From Chromohalobacter sarecensis (GTDB lineage: Bacteria; Pseudomonadota; Gammaproteobacteria; Pseudomonadales; Halomonadaceae), in contig NZ_JAKGAN010000007.1 of NCBI RefSeq assembly GCF_023061135.1, forward strand, positions 62,001 through 126,000: 64,000 nt of DNA, read 5' to 3'. This document shows positions 24,419 through 33,133 of this stretch, piece after piece. A program made the position numbers and the translations under genes. Within the stretch, counting starts at the first letter, position 1; each line of letters opens with the position of its first letter. The notes beneath the pieces were generated by a model. It was not told the origin of the DNA. It searched no databases and saw nothing but the letters and a program-made list of their open reading frames with translations.

Positions 24419-25462
24419 CTAGTTGGGTCGGTGTGCCGTCGCTGTGTCATCGCCGACGGGCGGGTCACTTTGCTGGGGCTGCCCGGCGTTGTCCTTGACC
24501 TCTTCGTACCACAGGTTGTGGTGCTGCTTGGCCCAGGTTTCGTCGACATAGCCGGTCGCCATGCCTTCCAGCGCGCCTTCGGTGCCCAGGGTGCCGATAT
24601 AGATGTGCCCGAGCGCCACGGTCATCAGGATCAACGATGTCACACCGTGGAACATGTTGGCCCACTGCATGTTGTCGCGGGTCTGCCCGAAGATCGGAAA
24701 ATCGAGCACCAGGCCACTGATCACGACCAGCAGGCCGACACTGGCGAGTATCCAGAACCAGGCTTTTTCGCCCGCATTGGCGAAACCGGCATCGGGGTGT
24801 TTGTCGCCCACCATGCCACCACCTTGCTTGAACCACTCCCAGTCATGCTTCTTGGGCAGGTTGACCTTGAGCCACTTGGCGAGGATGACGATCAGCAGAA
24901 TGCCGAAGACAGGGCCCGCGTAGTTGTGGATCAGCTTGGAGCCCATGATCATGTTGGCCCAGAAAACATCGCCGAAGATGTGCCGGAAGACGAACTTGCC
25001 ATACAGCAGGTTCAGCCCGGTCAGCGATAGGGCGATGAACAACGTTGCCACGGTCCAGTGCAATGAGCGCTCGAAAACCGTCCAGCGCAGGATCTTGCGT
25101 CCCGTGCGCTCGTGGCCGAGGTCGTTGCGCCCGACGATCAGATAGAAGATGATCAGGATCGCCAGCATGCCGCCGATGGCGATCAGGCCGGCGGGCGAAA
25201 TCCACTCGTTGCGGATCTGACGCCAGGTCTCGCCGCTGGGGTTGATGAGGTTGTAGGTCGAGTCATAGCGCGAGTCAATGAAGTTCTCGCCGCTTTTGAC
25301 CTGCCGCCAGGTGTCGGCGTCCACGGTGCCGACTGCCTGTCCTATTTCTTCGTCGGGTTCAGCCGCCGATGAGGGTGGAGCCAGGCTGGCGGCCAACACC
25401 GCCAGCAATAGCACCGCACCGATCATACGCAGCCGCCACAGGCATTGCATGAGTGTGTGCAT
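24419..25462 (-). CDS. fdhC: Formate dehydrogenase gamma subunit (cytochrome b)
   Basis: Membrane cytochrome b556-type subunit that takes electrons from the Fe-S beta subunit to quinone. 347 residues from the ATG at 25462, which has GAGGAG eight bases upstream; an upstream GTG at 25477 is less likely. A signal-like first helix (about 10-35) and a periplasmic stretch precede the helices. Heme-ligand histidines lie in 'RSLHWTVATLFIALSLTG', 'KLIHNYAGPVFGILLIV' and 'MQWANMFHGVTSLILMTVALGHIY'. Last gene of the operon. Confidence 0.92.
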   Translation of the reverse strand: MHTLMQCLWRLRMIGAVLLLAVLAASLAPPSSAAEPDEEIGQAVGTVDADTWRQVKSGENFIDSRYDSTYNLINPSGETWRQIRNEWISPAGLIAIGGMLAILIIFYLIVGRNDLGHERTGRKILRWTVFERSLHWTVATLFIALSLTGLNLLYGKFVFRHIFGDVFWANMIMGSKLIHNYAGPVFGILLIVILAKWLKVNLPKKHDWEWFKQGGGMVGDKHPDAGFANAGEKAWFWILASVGLLVVISGLVLDFPIFGQTRDNMQWANMFHGVTSLILMTVALGHIYIGTLGTEGALEGMATGYVDETWAKQHHNLWYEEVKDNAGQPQQSDPPVGDDTATAHRPN

Positions 25463-25473
25463 GAGCGTTCTCC

Positions 25474-26124
25474 TCACCCTTCACGTGTGGCACGGGTGGC
25501 GTCGTAGGCCATCTCGTCGAGATTGCCCGAGACATCCGGACCCGACATCTGTGCTTTTTCCACTGATGACCAGCCGCCGTCTTTATGACCGCGATAGACC
25601 ACTCGCTCACGAAAGATATCGGAAATGGTCTGGGCATCACCGGCCAGCAGTGCCTTGGTGGAACACATCTCGGCGCACAGCGGTAGCTTGCCCTCGGCGA
25701 TACGGTTGGCGCCGTACTTCTCGTATTCTTCTTCCTTGGTCTCGGCGGGGCCGCCGGCACAGAAGGTGCACTTGTCCATCTTGCCACGTTCGCCGAAGGC
25801 TTCTTCCTTGGGAAACTGCGGTGCGCCGAAAGGGCAGGCGTAGAGGCAGTAACCGCAACCGATGCAGATGTCCTTGTCGTGCAGAACGATGCCGTCATCG
25901 GTCTTGTAGAAGCAGTCGGTGGGGCAGACCGCCATGCACGGCGCGTCGTCGCAGTGCATGCAGGCCACCGAGATCGAGACCTCGGAGGGCTTGCCGTCGT
26001 CCAGAGTCACCACGCGGCGACGCTGGATGCCCCAGTCGGTTTCGTTGGCGTTCTTGCAGGCCGTGACGCAGCCGTTGCATTCGATGCAGCGTTCGGCGTC
26101 GCATAAAAATTTCATTTGAGCCAT
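25474..26124 (-). CDS. fdhB: Formate dehydrogenase beta (iron-sulfur) subunit
   Basis: Ferredoxin-like electron transfer subunit. 216 residues. Four Cys clusters can bind four [4Fe-4S] centres: 'CIECNGCVTACK', 'CMHCDDAPCMAVCPTDC', 'CIGCGYCLYACPFGAP' and the later 'CTFCAGG...CAEMC'. There is no signal peptide, so it would be exported with the Tat-bearing alpha subunit. There is no C-terminal membrane helix, unlike E. coli FdnH. GAGGAG precedes the ATG; 58 bp separate it from the alpha gene. Confidence 0.94.
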   Translation of the reverse strand: MAQMKFLCDAERCIECNGCVTACKNANETDWGIQRRRVVTLDDGKPSEVSISVACMHCDDAPCMAVCPTDCFYKTDDGIVLHDKDICIGCGYCLYACPFGAPQFPKEEAFGERGKMDKCTFCAGGPAETKEEEYEKYGANRIAEGKLPLCAEMCSTKALLAGDAQTISDIFRERVVYRGHKDGGWSSVEKAQMSGPDVSGNLDEMAYDATRATREG

Positions 26125-26182
26125 GGTGTTCTCCTCTGGCCGGCGAGGTACGCGCCCTCACCGGCGTTTCAAGCATCGTCGA

Positions 26183-29044
26183 TCAGGCGGAGGCTTTCTC
26201 GATCCGACATAGCGTGCATTTGGTTTCCTGCATCTGTGTCACTATGTCGTAGCCATAAGTGGTCGCGGTATTGGCGGCCTCGCCGAGTACATAGGGCTGT
26301 GCGCCTTCGGGGTACTTGTCCGCCAGGCTTTCACCTTGGTAGATACCACCGAAATGGAAGGGCATGAACGCCACGTCACGGGCCACGCGCGGCGTCACCA
26401 TGGCTTTGACCTTGACCTTGCCGCCCTCGGGGCCGTGAACCCAGACCATGTCATCGTTCTTGATGCCCAGGTCGTTGGCCTGTGCCGGATTGATCTCGAC
26501 GAACATCTCCTGCTGTAGTTCGGCGAGCCATGACATGGAGCGAGTTTCTTCGCCACCGCCTTCGTACTCGACCAGGCGTCCCGAGGTCAGGATGATCGGG
26601 AAATTCTGGCTGAAGTCCTGTTCCTGAATCGAGCGATAGAGCGTCGGCAGACGATAGAATGACGCCACGTCGTCCCAGGTTGGATATTCCTCCACCAGGT
26701 CGCGCCGGCTGGTATAAAGCGGCTCGCGATGCTTGGGCACCTCGTCGGGGAAGGTCCATACCCGGCAGCGTGCCTTGGCGTTGCCGAAGGGCGCGCAGCC
26801 ATGCTCGATCGCCACGCGTTGAATACCGCCGGACAGATCGGTTTTCCAATTCTTGCCTTCCGCAGCGGTCTTTTCTTCGGCGGTAAGATCGTCCCACCAG
26901 CCCAGGTCCTTAAGCATGTCGGCGGTGAACTCGGGATAGCCGTCGTTGAGCTCGGACCCCTCGCTCGCAACCCCGTCGGCAAGCAGATCTTCGCCGTCGT
27001 GTTCGACGCCGAAGCGGGCCCGGAACGTGAGCCCCCCTTCTTTAACGGACTTGCTCATATCGTAGAGCAGAGGCGTGCCGGGATGGTTGAATTCGGGCGT
27101 CCCCCAGCAAGGCCAAGGCAAGCCATAGAAGTCACCATTGGCGGGGCCGCCTTCCGCTTTCAGCGTATCGAAATTGAAGGTGTGCCAATTCTGCTGGTGC
27201 TCCTTGAGGCGTTCGGGACTTTGCCCGGTATAGCCCACGGTCCACATGCCCGCGTTGATCTCGCGTAGCACATCCTCGATCACCGGACGGCCGTCTTCGA
27301 TGGCGTAGTTGCGCGTGAATTCATCGCCGAAGCCGAGTTTCTTCGCCATGAGATACATGATCTCGTGATCGGGCTTGGAGTCGAACATCGGTTCGACGAC
27401 CTGGTCGCGCCATTGCAGGGAGCGGTTGGTAGAGGTCACGCTGCCGGTTGTTTCGAACTGGGTCGCAGCGGGCAGCAGATACACGCCGTCCGTGCGGTCG
27501 TTCATCACGGCGGCGACGGTGGGATAGGGATCGACCACGACCATCAATTCGAGCTGACTCATGGCCTTTTTCATTTCCGGACCACGGGTCTGCGAGTTGA
27601 CCGCATGTCCCCAGTAGAACATCGCCTTGAGGTTAGTGCGCTGGGCGATATCCTCGTCGTTTTCCAGAACCCCATCGACCCAACGCGAGACGGTGATGCC
27701 ATTGGAGTTCATGGGCAAGCTACCGTTATATTCGCTTTGATCGAAACGGTTCTTGATCCACTCGTAATCGACATCCCATATCTTCGCCCAGTGCTTCCAT
27801 GCGCCTTCGGTAAGACCGTAATACCCAGGGAGTGAATGCGACATCAATCCCAGGTCGGTAGCGCCCTGCACGTTGTCGTGGCCACGGAAGATGTTGGCCC
27901 CGCCACCGGAAACACCGATATTACCCAGTGCCAGCTCGAGAATGCAGTACGCGCGGGTGTTGTTGTTGCCGGTGGTGTGCTGGGTACCGCCCATGCACCA
28001 CACCACGCAGCCGGGGCGATTATCGCTGATGCGCTTGGCGACGTCGTACATGTCGGCCTCGCTGACGCCGGTGATGCGCTCAACGACGTCCGGAGGGAAC
28101 TCAGCGACTTCGCGGCGCACTTCTTCCATGCCGAAGACGCGCTGATTGATGTACTCCTGATCTTCCCAGCCATTGTCGAAGATATGCCAGAGCAGGCCCC
28201 AGATATAGGCCACATCGGACCCCGGCCGTAGGCGGACGTACTTGTTGGCCTTGGCGGCGGTGCGCGTGAAGCGCGGGTCGACGACGATGACCTGCGCGTG
28301 GCTACGCTCCTTGGCACGCAGGATGTGCTGCATGGCCACCGGGTGTGCTTCGCTGGGGTTGGAGCCGATGAACAGAATCGACTTGCTGAAGTGCATGTCG
28401 TTGAGCGAATTGGTCATCGCCCCGTAGCCCCAGGTATTGGCCACGCCGGCGACGGTGGTGGAGTGGCAGATGCGTGCCTGGTGATCGGTATTGTTGGTAC
28501 CCCACAAGGCTGCCAGCTTGCGCATCAGGTAGGCTTGTTCGTTGCTGAACTTGGCCGATCCCAGCCAGTAGACGCTGTCCGGGCCGTGCTGTTCGTTCAG
28601 CTCCAGCACCTTGTCACCGATCTCCTCGATGGCCTGATCCCATTCGAGGCGCTGCCATTTGCCGTCGACCAGCTTCATCGGGTATTTCAGGCGCCGCGTG
28701 GAATGGCCGTGTTCACGTAGCGAAGCGCCCTTGGCGCAATGCGCGCCCCGATTGATCGGGTGGTCGAACGCGGGCTCCTGCTTGGTCCAGACCCCCTCTT
28801 GCACCTCGGCGTAGACGCCGCACCCCACCGAGCAGTGGGAACAGATGGTGCGTTTGGTTTCGACGGGAGCATCGGAATACGCCGTTTTTTCCTTGGCGTT
28901 GGCGGCCTGCATCATGCCATGGCCCATGAAACCGGCGGCGGCGAGGCCACCCGTCGCTACACCACTGCGCTGCAGGAATTGTCGGCGGTTGATGCCCAGC
29001 CCACCCTGGCTGGTGGGTTGGGAGGATTTTCGAGTCAATCGCAT
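26183..29044 (-). CDS. fdhA: Formate dehydrogenase alpha (molybdopterin) subunit, cysteine type, Tat-exported
   Basis: Catalytic subunit that oxidises formate to CO2. 953 residues. The Tat signal has 'NRRQFLQRSG' (about 19-28). A [4Fe-4S] centre uses Cys68, Cys71, Cys75 and Cys103. The metal-binding residue is Cys193 with His194 in 'RICHSTTVAG', where selenium enzymes have selenocysteine. The C-terminal molydop-binding domain includes 'MVWVHGPEGGKVKVKAMVTP'. The length and membrane cytochrome partner fit a periplasmic FdnG/FdhA-type respiratory enzyme. GAGGA lies 8 bases before the ATG. Confidence 0.96.
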   Translation of the reverse strand: MRLTRKSSQPTSQGGLGINRRQFLQRSGVATGGLAAAGFMGHGMMQAANAKEKTAYSDAPVETKRTICSHCSVGCGVYAEVQEGVWTKQEPAFDHPINRGAHCAKGASLREHGHSTRRLKYPMKLVDGKWQRLEWDQAIEEIGDKVLELNEQHGPDSVYWLGSAKFSNEQAYLMRKLAALWGTNNTDHQARICHSTTVAGVANTWGYGAMTNSLNDMHFSKSILFIGSNPSEAHPVAMQHILRAKERSHAQVIVVDPRFTRTAAKANKYVRLRPGSDVAYIWGLLWHIFDNGWEDQEYINQRVFGMEEVRREVAEFPPDVVERITGVSEADMYDVAKRISDNRPGCVVWCMGGTQHTTGNNNTRAYCILELALGNIGVSGGGANIFRGHDNVQGATDLGLMSHSLPGYYGLTEGAWKHWAKIWDVDYEWIKNRFDQSEYNGSLPMNSNGITVSRWVDGVLENDEDIAQRTNLKAMFYWGHAVNSQTRGPEMKKAMSQLELMVVVDPYPTVAAVMNDRTDGVYLLPAATQFETTGSVTSTNRSLQWRDQVVEPMFDSKPDHEIMYLMAKKLGFGDEFTRNYAIEDGRPVIEDVLREINAGMWTVGYTGQSPERLKEHQQNWHTFNFDTLKAEGGPANGDFYGLPWPCWGTPEFNHPGTPLLYDMSKSVKEGGLTFRARFGVEHDGEDLLADGVASEGSELNDGYPEFTADMLKDLGWWDDLTAEEKTAAEGKNWKTDLSGGIQRVAIEHGCAPFGNAKARCRVWTFPDEVPKHREPLYTSRRDLVEEYPTWDDVASFYRLPTLYRSIQEQDFSQNFPIILTSGRLVEYEGGGEETRSMSWLAELQQEMFVEINPAQANDLGIKNDDMVWVHGPEGGKVKVKAMVTPRVARDVAFMPFHFGGIYQGESLADKYPEGAQPYVLGEAANTATTYGYDIVTQMQETKCTLCRIEKASA

Positions 29045-29081
29045 GGTTATGTCCTCAGTTCCGGTTCTCTCGACCGTTTAG

Positions 29082-29303
29082 TTAGTCGCGCAAGGTGGCG
29101 TAGAACGCCTTGACGTGATCGGTTTCGCGATACGTCGTTTCGTCGGCATCGGCGGCGTCTTTTCCTTCATCCGACTGCGCCTGCGCCAGGGTGACGTGGC
29201 CGACGGCCATGGCCGCACCTGCGGCGACCGTGCCCAGCCCGATGTTGCGCAAGAAGTGACGCCGCGCGGGGTTGTTCGACGTTTTATTGTTCGACTCTTT
29301 CAT
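29082..29303 (-). CDS. Small Tat-signal protein of the formate dehydrogenase operon
   Basis: 73 residues from the ATG at 29303, with CAGGAG 7 bases upstream. It has a twin-arginine signal 'NNPARRHFLRNIGLG' followed by a hydrophobic stretch ending 'TLAQAQS', and then only about 30 acidic residues with a conserved-looking 'YRETDHVKAFYATLRD' end. It has no cysteines and so binds no Fe-S cluster. Similar small proteins sit in FDH operons of Shewanella, Pseudomonas and Halomonas and are annotated as FDH-region Tat targets. The role is unknown; an assembly or export helper is possible. Confidence 0.85.
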   Translation of the reverse strand: MKESNNKTSNNPARRHFLRNIGLGTVAAGAAMAVGHVTLAQAQSDEGKDAADADETTYRETDHVKAFYATLRD

Positions 29304-29373
29304 GGGGCGACTCCTGTGGTCACTGCGCACCGTGATATCGCCGTCAGGCAGCGGTATGCGTCATCGGTGCTGG

Positions 29374-30078
29374 TCATGAGTGGGTGTCCCCTTCACTCAG
29401 TTGCGTCCTGCTGAGTGTTGAGGGGGTTGGCGAAAAGGTGACGACTTGCGCGTCGGGATCACTTTGCAACTGGTTATCTTCCCGGGAGAGGAAGGCCTCT
29501 CCTAGTGCCCCGACGCTGGCATAGAACGGGTCTTCGACCTGGGCCAGGTCACGCATCAAACGTAGCGCCCAAGGACTCAGATGGCGTTTGAAGAAGACCG
29601 CCTGTGTCTCGGCCTGAGACTCGATGAGCATGGCCATGACTTCGCACATTGCCGAGAAATGATCTTCGGGTTCCTTGACGTGCGCGGCGCGCTCGAACCC
29701 CAGATGCTTGAGGTCATGGCGTAGCGCCACCAACGGCATTTCCATCAGCGAGCCGGTCAGATACCAGGAAGCATACGGCACGAGCTGGCCCTGGATTACC
29801 CCGACCAGCAAGCCGAAATGCACGTCGTGCAGCGTTTCGGGATGCGCGTGGTGGGCGGCCAGTGACAACGAGGCCCAGTGGCGCTTGAGTGCCGAGTTCT
29901 CATCATCGGGTTCGAGCGCGGCGAGAAAGTCGAGCAGCTCGGCGTTGGGCGCCTCGCGGACCAGGCGCGCCAGCAATAAATAGACATCGGCGCGCAAGGC
30001 GTTACGCTCCTCGAGCGCCGCGGTCAGCGACGCTGGGGAGTGATGGGTATCGCTATGCTCGGGTGTCGTCATGGTCAT
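29374..30078 (-). CDS. TorD-family molecular chaperone
   Basis: Cytosolic, all-helical chaperone of the TorD/DmsD type, predicted to bind the Tat signal of the alpha subunit and aid cofactor loading. 234 residues. The family core is 'RADVYLLLARLVREAP' and 'VPYASWYLTGSLMEMPLVAL', with a late 'EDHFSAMCEVMAMLI' segment. Its start overlaps the polyferredoxin stop (ATGA). An alternative ATG at 30072 has AAGG at better distance. The neighbours fix its likely client as FdhA. Confidence 0.88.
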   Translation of the reverse strand: MTMTTPEHSDTHHSPASLTAALEERNALRADVYLLLARLVREAPNAELLDFLAALEPDDENSALKRHWASLSLAAHHAHPETLHDVHFGLLVGVIQGQLVPYASWYLTGSLMEMPLVALRHDLKHLGFERAAHVKEPEDHFSAMCEVMAMLIESQAETQAVFFKRHLSPWALRLMRDLAQVEDPFYASVGALGEAFLSREDNQLQSDPDAQVVTFSPTPSTLSRTQLSEGDTHS

Positions 30079-31745
30079 ACCTTGAGCTGAGCGTTGGGGT
30101 CACGCGCCATGTCGTGCCAGATATCCTTGACGCGGCAGTCTTCGCACATTTCCAGGCGCTTGATGGCGTCGCCGGCAAAATACGGGTGATCGGCGAGTTT
30201 CTGCTTGATCGAGGCGATGGTGCTGGCGGTCGCGAACGGCTTGCCGCAGCTGATGCATTCGAACGGCGCTTCTTCCTTGACCGTCGCAACGTGGTTGCGG
30301 GTCTCGGGAGCGGCCATGAATCCGGGATGCAGGGCAATAACCTGTTCGGGGCACGCGGTTTCGCACAGCCCGCACTGCACACAGGCACTTTCCTGAAACT
30401 GCAGCGCTGGTGATTGACCGGGACTGCTCAGCGCCTGCGTGGGGCAGACCGCAACGCAGGCCATGCACAGCGTGCAGTGGTCGGTGTCGATATTCAGCGT
30501 GCCGAAGGGAGCACCTTCAGGCATGGCTACGCGCTCTTCACTGGGCGTGCCCCGTGCCGCGAGAAAGTCGAGGATGTCGTTGAGAGCTTCACGCTTGCCG
30601 TGCGGGCGCGGCGCTTCCAGGCGTTCGCCGAGGGGCGGCACGATCGGCAGTGCATCGCGTATGGCGGTATTGCCTGCATCGATCAGGCTAAGGCGTCGGG
30701 GATCGTGTCCCAATGATTCGAGCAGGGTAATGGCCTGTGCATGCTGGTCGTGTACCAGGTGCGCCAAAGAGGGCGGCAGGGCGTCATGCATGACGATGCG
30801 GACTTCGGCAGCGCCGCGTGCAATGGCGCCGAGCCAATGGTCGAGCCCTGCCGCGCCGAGTTCCTCCAGCGGCACGTCGAGGACATGTCCCGTTGCCTCG
30901 GTGGTTTCGCTGGTTTGCGTCTCTTGATCGAGAAAACGCACCACGGCGGTATCGCCGCCTTCGCCATGGTAGGTAGCCAGCAGGCGCGCGATGTAATCGT
31001 CGAGGCGTTCCGGCGTGGGCAAGGCGTAGCGAATGGCGCCGGTGGGGCAGGCGCTGGTGCAACTGCCCGCGCCGTGACAACGAAACGGATCGATGACGAT
31101 TTCCTGCTTGACACTCGAGATGGCGTCGGCGGGGCAGACATCGAGGCAGCGGGTGCAGCCGCTTTGGCCACGCCCGGCATGGGCGCACAAATCGCTTTCG
31201 ATCTGAAAATAACGCGGCTTTTCAAACTCCCCGATGCACGCTTGAAGATCCTCCACGGCCTGCTCGAGGGGCGTCGCTTGTGTGACGCGGTGATACCCCG
31301 GCGGCGGCAATTCGTACTGCAACAGCGCCGGTGTGCCGAGATCGAGAATGGCATCGAAATGATCACGCCCGAGGCTGGCCTGTGAAAGGGACTCGCCGCC
31401 ATCACGGGAGGTCAGATGGAATGCGCCCAGATAACCTTCCAGGTGGGGGTGGGCGCAGGCGATATAGCGCACGTCGGCGCTATCCGGTGCAGCGTCATGA
31501 TCATGTGGTAATGCGGATTGCGTCGTGACCAGTGTAATACTGGCGAGTTCGCTGTCCGTGAGTGCCTTGGCAGCACGTTGCAAGGCCTCTGCCGGCCCTA
31601 CGATGGCGACATGGCCGTGGCTTACGTAGCTCACGGTGGGGGGCGCAAGGTTCTGCGGCCATGAAACCTGCTGCAGGGCAGCCTCACGGGCGGCTACATT
31701 ACGAGCGTCGCCATTTAGCGCGCGCGTATCGATGAACTGGGGCAT
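30075..31745 (-). CDS. Polyferredoxin-like 4Fe-4S protein of the formate dehydrogenase operon
   Basis: Cytosolic iron-sulfur protein of 556 residues with no signal peptide. Clusters: 'CAHAGRGQSGCTRCLDVCP', 'CHGAGSCTSACPTGAIRY', 'CTLCMACVAVCPTQAL' and 'CVQCGLCETACPEQVI', plus later CxxC pairs ('CISCGKPF' and 'CEDCR'). The middle (about 250-370) lacks cysteines. Genes of this kind accompany FDH operons with TorD and DUF3305/3306 proteins and may supply electrons or act in enzyme maturation; no reaction is established. GAGGTGAC precedes the ATG. Confidence 0.85.
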   Translation of the reverse strand: MPQFIDTRALNGDARNVAAREAALQQVSWPQNLAPPTVSYVSHGHVAIVGPAEALQRAAKALTDSELASITLVTTQSALPHDHDAAPDSADVRYIACAHPHLEGYLGAFHLTSRDGGESLSQASLGRDHFDAILDLGTPALLQYELPPPGYHRVTQATPLEQAVEDLQACIGEFEKPRYFQIESDLCAHAGRGQSGCTRCLDVCPADAISSVKQEIVIDPFRCHGAGSCTSACPTGAIRYALPTPERLDDYIARLLATYHGEGGDTAVVRFLDQETQTSETTEATGHVLDVPLEELGAAGLDHWLGAIARGAAEVRIVMHDALPPSLAHLVHDQHAQAITLLESLGHDPRRLSLIDAGNTAIRDALPIVPPLGERLEAPRPHGKREALNDILDFLAARGTPSEERVAMPEGAPFGTLNIDTDHCTLCMACVAVCPTQALSSPGQSPALQFQESACVQCGLCETACPEQVIALHPGFMAAPETRNHVATVKEEAPFECISCGKPFATASTIASIKQKLADHPYFAGDAIKRLEMCEDCRVKDIWHDMARDPNAQLKV

Positions 31746-31940
31746 GTCACCTCATCAACTTGTCGGTCTTGCCACGGGGCTTTGAATCTTGTCGTGCCAA
31801 TCGTGTGGCATCTCGTCTCGGTCTTTGCCGAGCTTTATATAGTGTTATGACTGCAGGTTAGGTACCCGTTCTTGTCGCAAACGAAGGATTTGCCGGGCAA
31901 GATACGGGAGCGTTTGGGCGGTATTGATAACCTCGGTGGG
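31746..31940. other. 195-bp gap inside the formate dehydrogenase gene run
   Basis: Lies between the DUF3306 and polyferredoxin genes. It contains an AT-rich patch TATATAGTG (31839 region) that could be an internal leftward -10. I see no good -35, hairpin or ORF, so a regulator-dependent internal promoter is only a possibility. Confidence 0.3.
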
Positions 31941-32543
31941 TCAACTTGACGCACCCGAGCGGTCGTGTGGGTCATTTGGCGCCTCTTCTTCGGACAGGCC
32001 TGTCTCGTTCGGCTGGTCTGTCTGCACCGCTTCAGATGTGTCGTCCGTATCCTCGTCGGGGGACGTGTCGGATTGTAGCGTCTTCGCGTCGTCATGCTGT
32101 TCCGAGTCTTGGGACTCCGGCTCTTGTGCCTGGCGCAGCCATTGGCGCATCCGTGCACTGACCTCGGGCATCATGCGTCTCAATTGCGAATAATCCTCGT
32201 CGTAATCGTCGAGACCGTCGCGCACATTGTAGTTGCCGACCTTGAACATGCGGCGTAGGGCGCGGCGTTTGAGGAGTTCGCTGACCTCGGGCAGCATGAA
32301 AGCTCGGAAGTCGTCACCGGCACCGAGTCGTTCCGGCTCGGGGAGTTGCTCATCGAGTGGGCGCTGCGGGTCGTAACCGGGAATCAAGGCTGCGGCGCGT
32401 GATGATGTTTCGTTCGCTTCGCTCGGGGCCGTCGCTTGTGTTTTCTCGGGTAGGGACGCCGGTGTTTCTTCACTCGGCGTCTCGAGCGACGGCTCATTGC
32501 CATGTTCGCGTTTGCGCTGTGACCAGCGTTGCATGAAGCTCAT
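31941..32543 (-). CDS. DUF3306 family protein
   Basis: 200 residues from the ATG at 32543 with AGGAGTG 5-6 bases upstream; the longer upstream frame overlaps the DUF3305 gene. It starts MSFMQRWSQRKRE, has the conserved core 'FMLPEVSELLKRRALRRMF' and 'YNVRDGLDDYDEDYSQLRRM', and is flanked by acidic, Ser/Thr/Glu-rich low-complexity arms (about 25-60 and 150-200). No signal or cofactor motif. It accompanies DUF3305 and FDH genes in other bacteria; function unknown. Confidence 0.85.
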   Translation of the reverse strand: MSFMQRWSQRKREHGNEPSLETPSEETPASLPEKTQATAPSEANETSSRAAALIPGYDPQRPLDEQLPEPERLGAGDDFRAFMLPEVSELLKRRALRRMFKVGNYNVRDGLDDYDEDYSQLRRMMPEVSARMRQWLRQAQEPESQDSEQHDDAKTLQSDTSPDEDTDDTSEAVQTDQPNETGLSEEEAPNDPHDRSGASS

Positions 32544-32547
32544 GACA

Positions 32548-32973
32548 TCACTCCTGACTGGCGCGTCCGGCGCCGGCACGTTTCTTCTTTCGCCCAGCTT
32601 CGACACGTTCACCATGGCGCGCCAGATAGGCCTCGATCCAAGCCTGGATCGCCAAGGGCATGGGGGTGTCGAGGACCTGGGTGTCACCATCCATCCAGTT
32701 CGCCGCGACCTCTTGGCTGGCGGTCAGTTCGCGCGGCGCGGGGCCGTCGTCGGTCGACTCGCAGCGCACGAACAGGCAAGGGTGCTGGGAGTTTAAGTTG
32801 AAACGATAGGCCGTACGCTCGGTGAGAAAGAGCGTCAGCGGCAGGACGTGAGGGCCGTGATCATGGCACCCCATGTCGGCAATGTACCAGGCTAGGGACG
32901 TGAAGCCCTTGACCACCTGGCGCTGGAACGCCAGCTCGAAGCTTAAATGTCTCAGGTTGTCATCGGCTGCCAT
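32548..32973 (-). CDS. DUF3305 family protein
   Basis: 141 residues from the ATG at 32973, with GGGAGG about 8 bases upstream. The core 'LSFELAFQRQVVKGFTSLAW' and 'VLPLTLFLTERTAYRFNLNS' and the C-terminal 'VLDTPMPLAIQAWIEAYLARHGE' identify DUF3305. The tail is Lys/Arg-rich (KKKRAGAGR). It is the first gene of the leftward run, 4 bp before DUF3306, and diverges from fdhD with 160 bp between. Function unknown. Confidence 0.85.
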   Translation of the reverse strand: MAADDNLRHLSFELAFQRQVVKGFTSLAWYIADMGCHDHGPHVLPLTLFLTERTAYRFNLNSQHPCLFVRCESTDDGPAPRELTASQEVAANWMDGDTQVLDTPMPLAIQAWIEAYLARHGERVEAGRKKKRAGAGRASQE

Positions 32974-33133
32974 CGCGGTTGCCTCCCTATGAGATGAAAC
33001 ATGGCACGTTGTGTCTCCATCATATAGCAAGCCGCGTGCCTGATAGTCCGGAAAATGGGACATTGCTGCATATTTCCCTTGGGCATGCGTGTCGCGCTTT
33101 GGGTATCCTGTCGCCACAATAAGGGAGGTGAGC

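Noticed and set aside
28400-28480. Selenocysteine in formate dehydrogenase alpha
   Set aside because: The metal-ligand position is a normal Cys codon (Cys193), so no SECIS element is needed.
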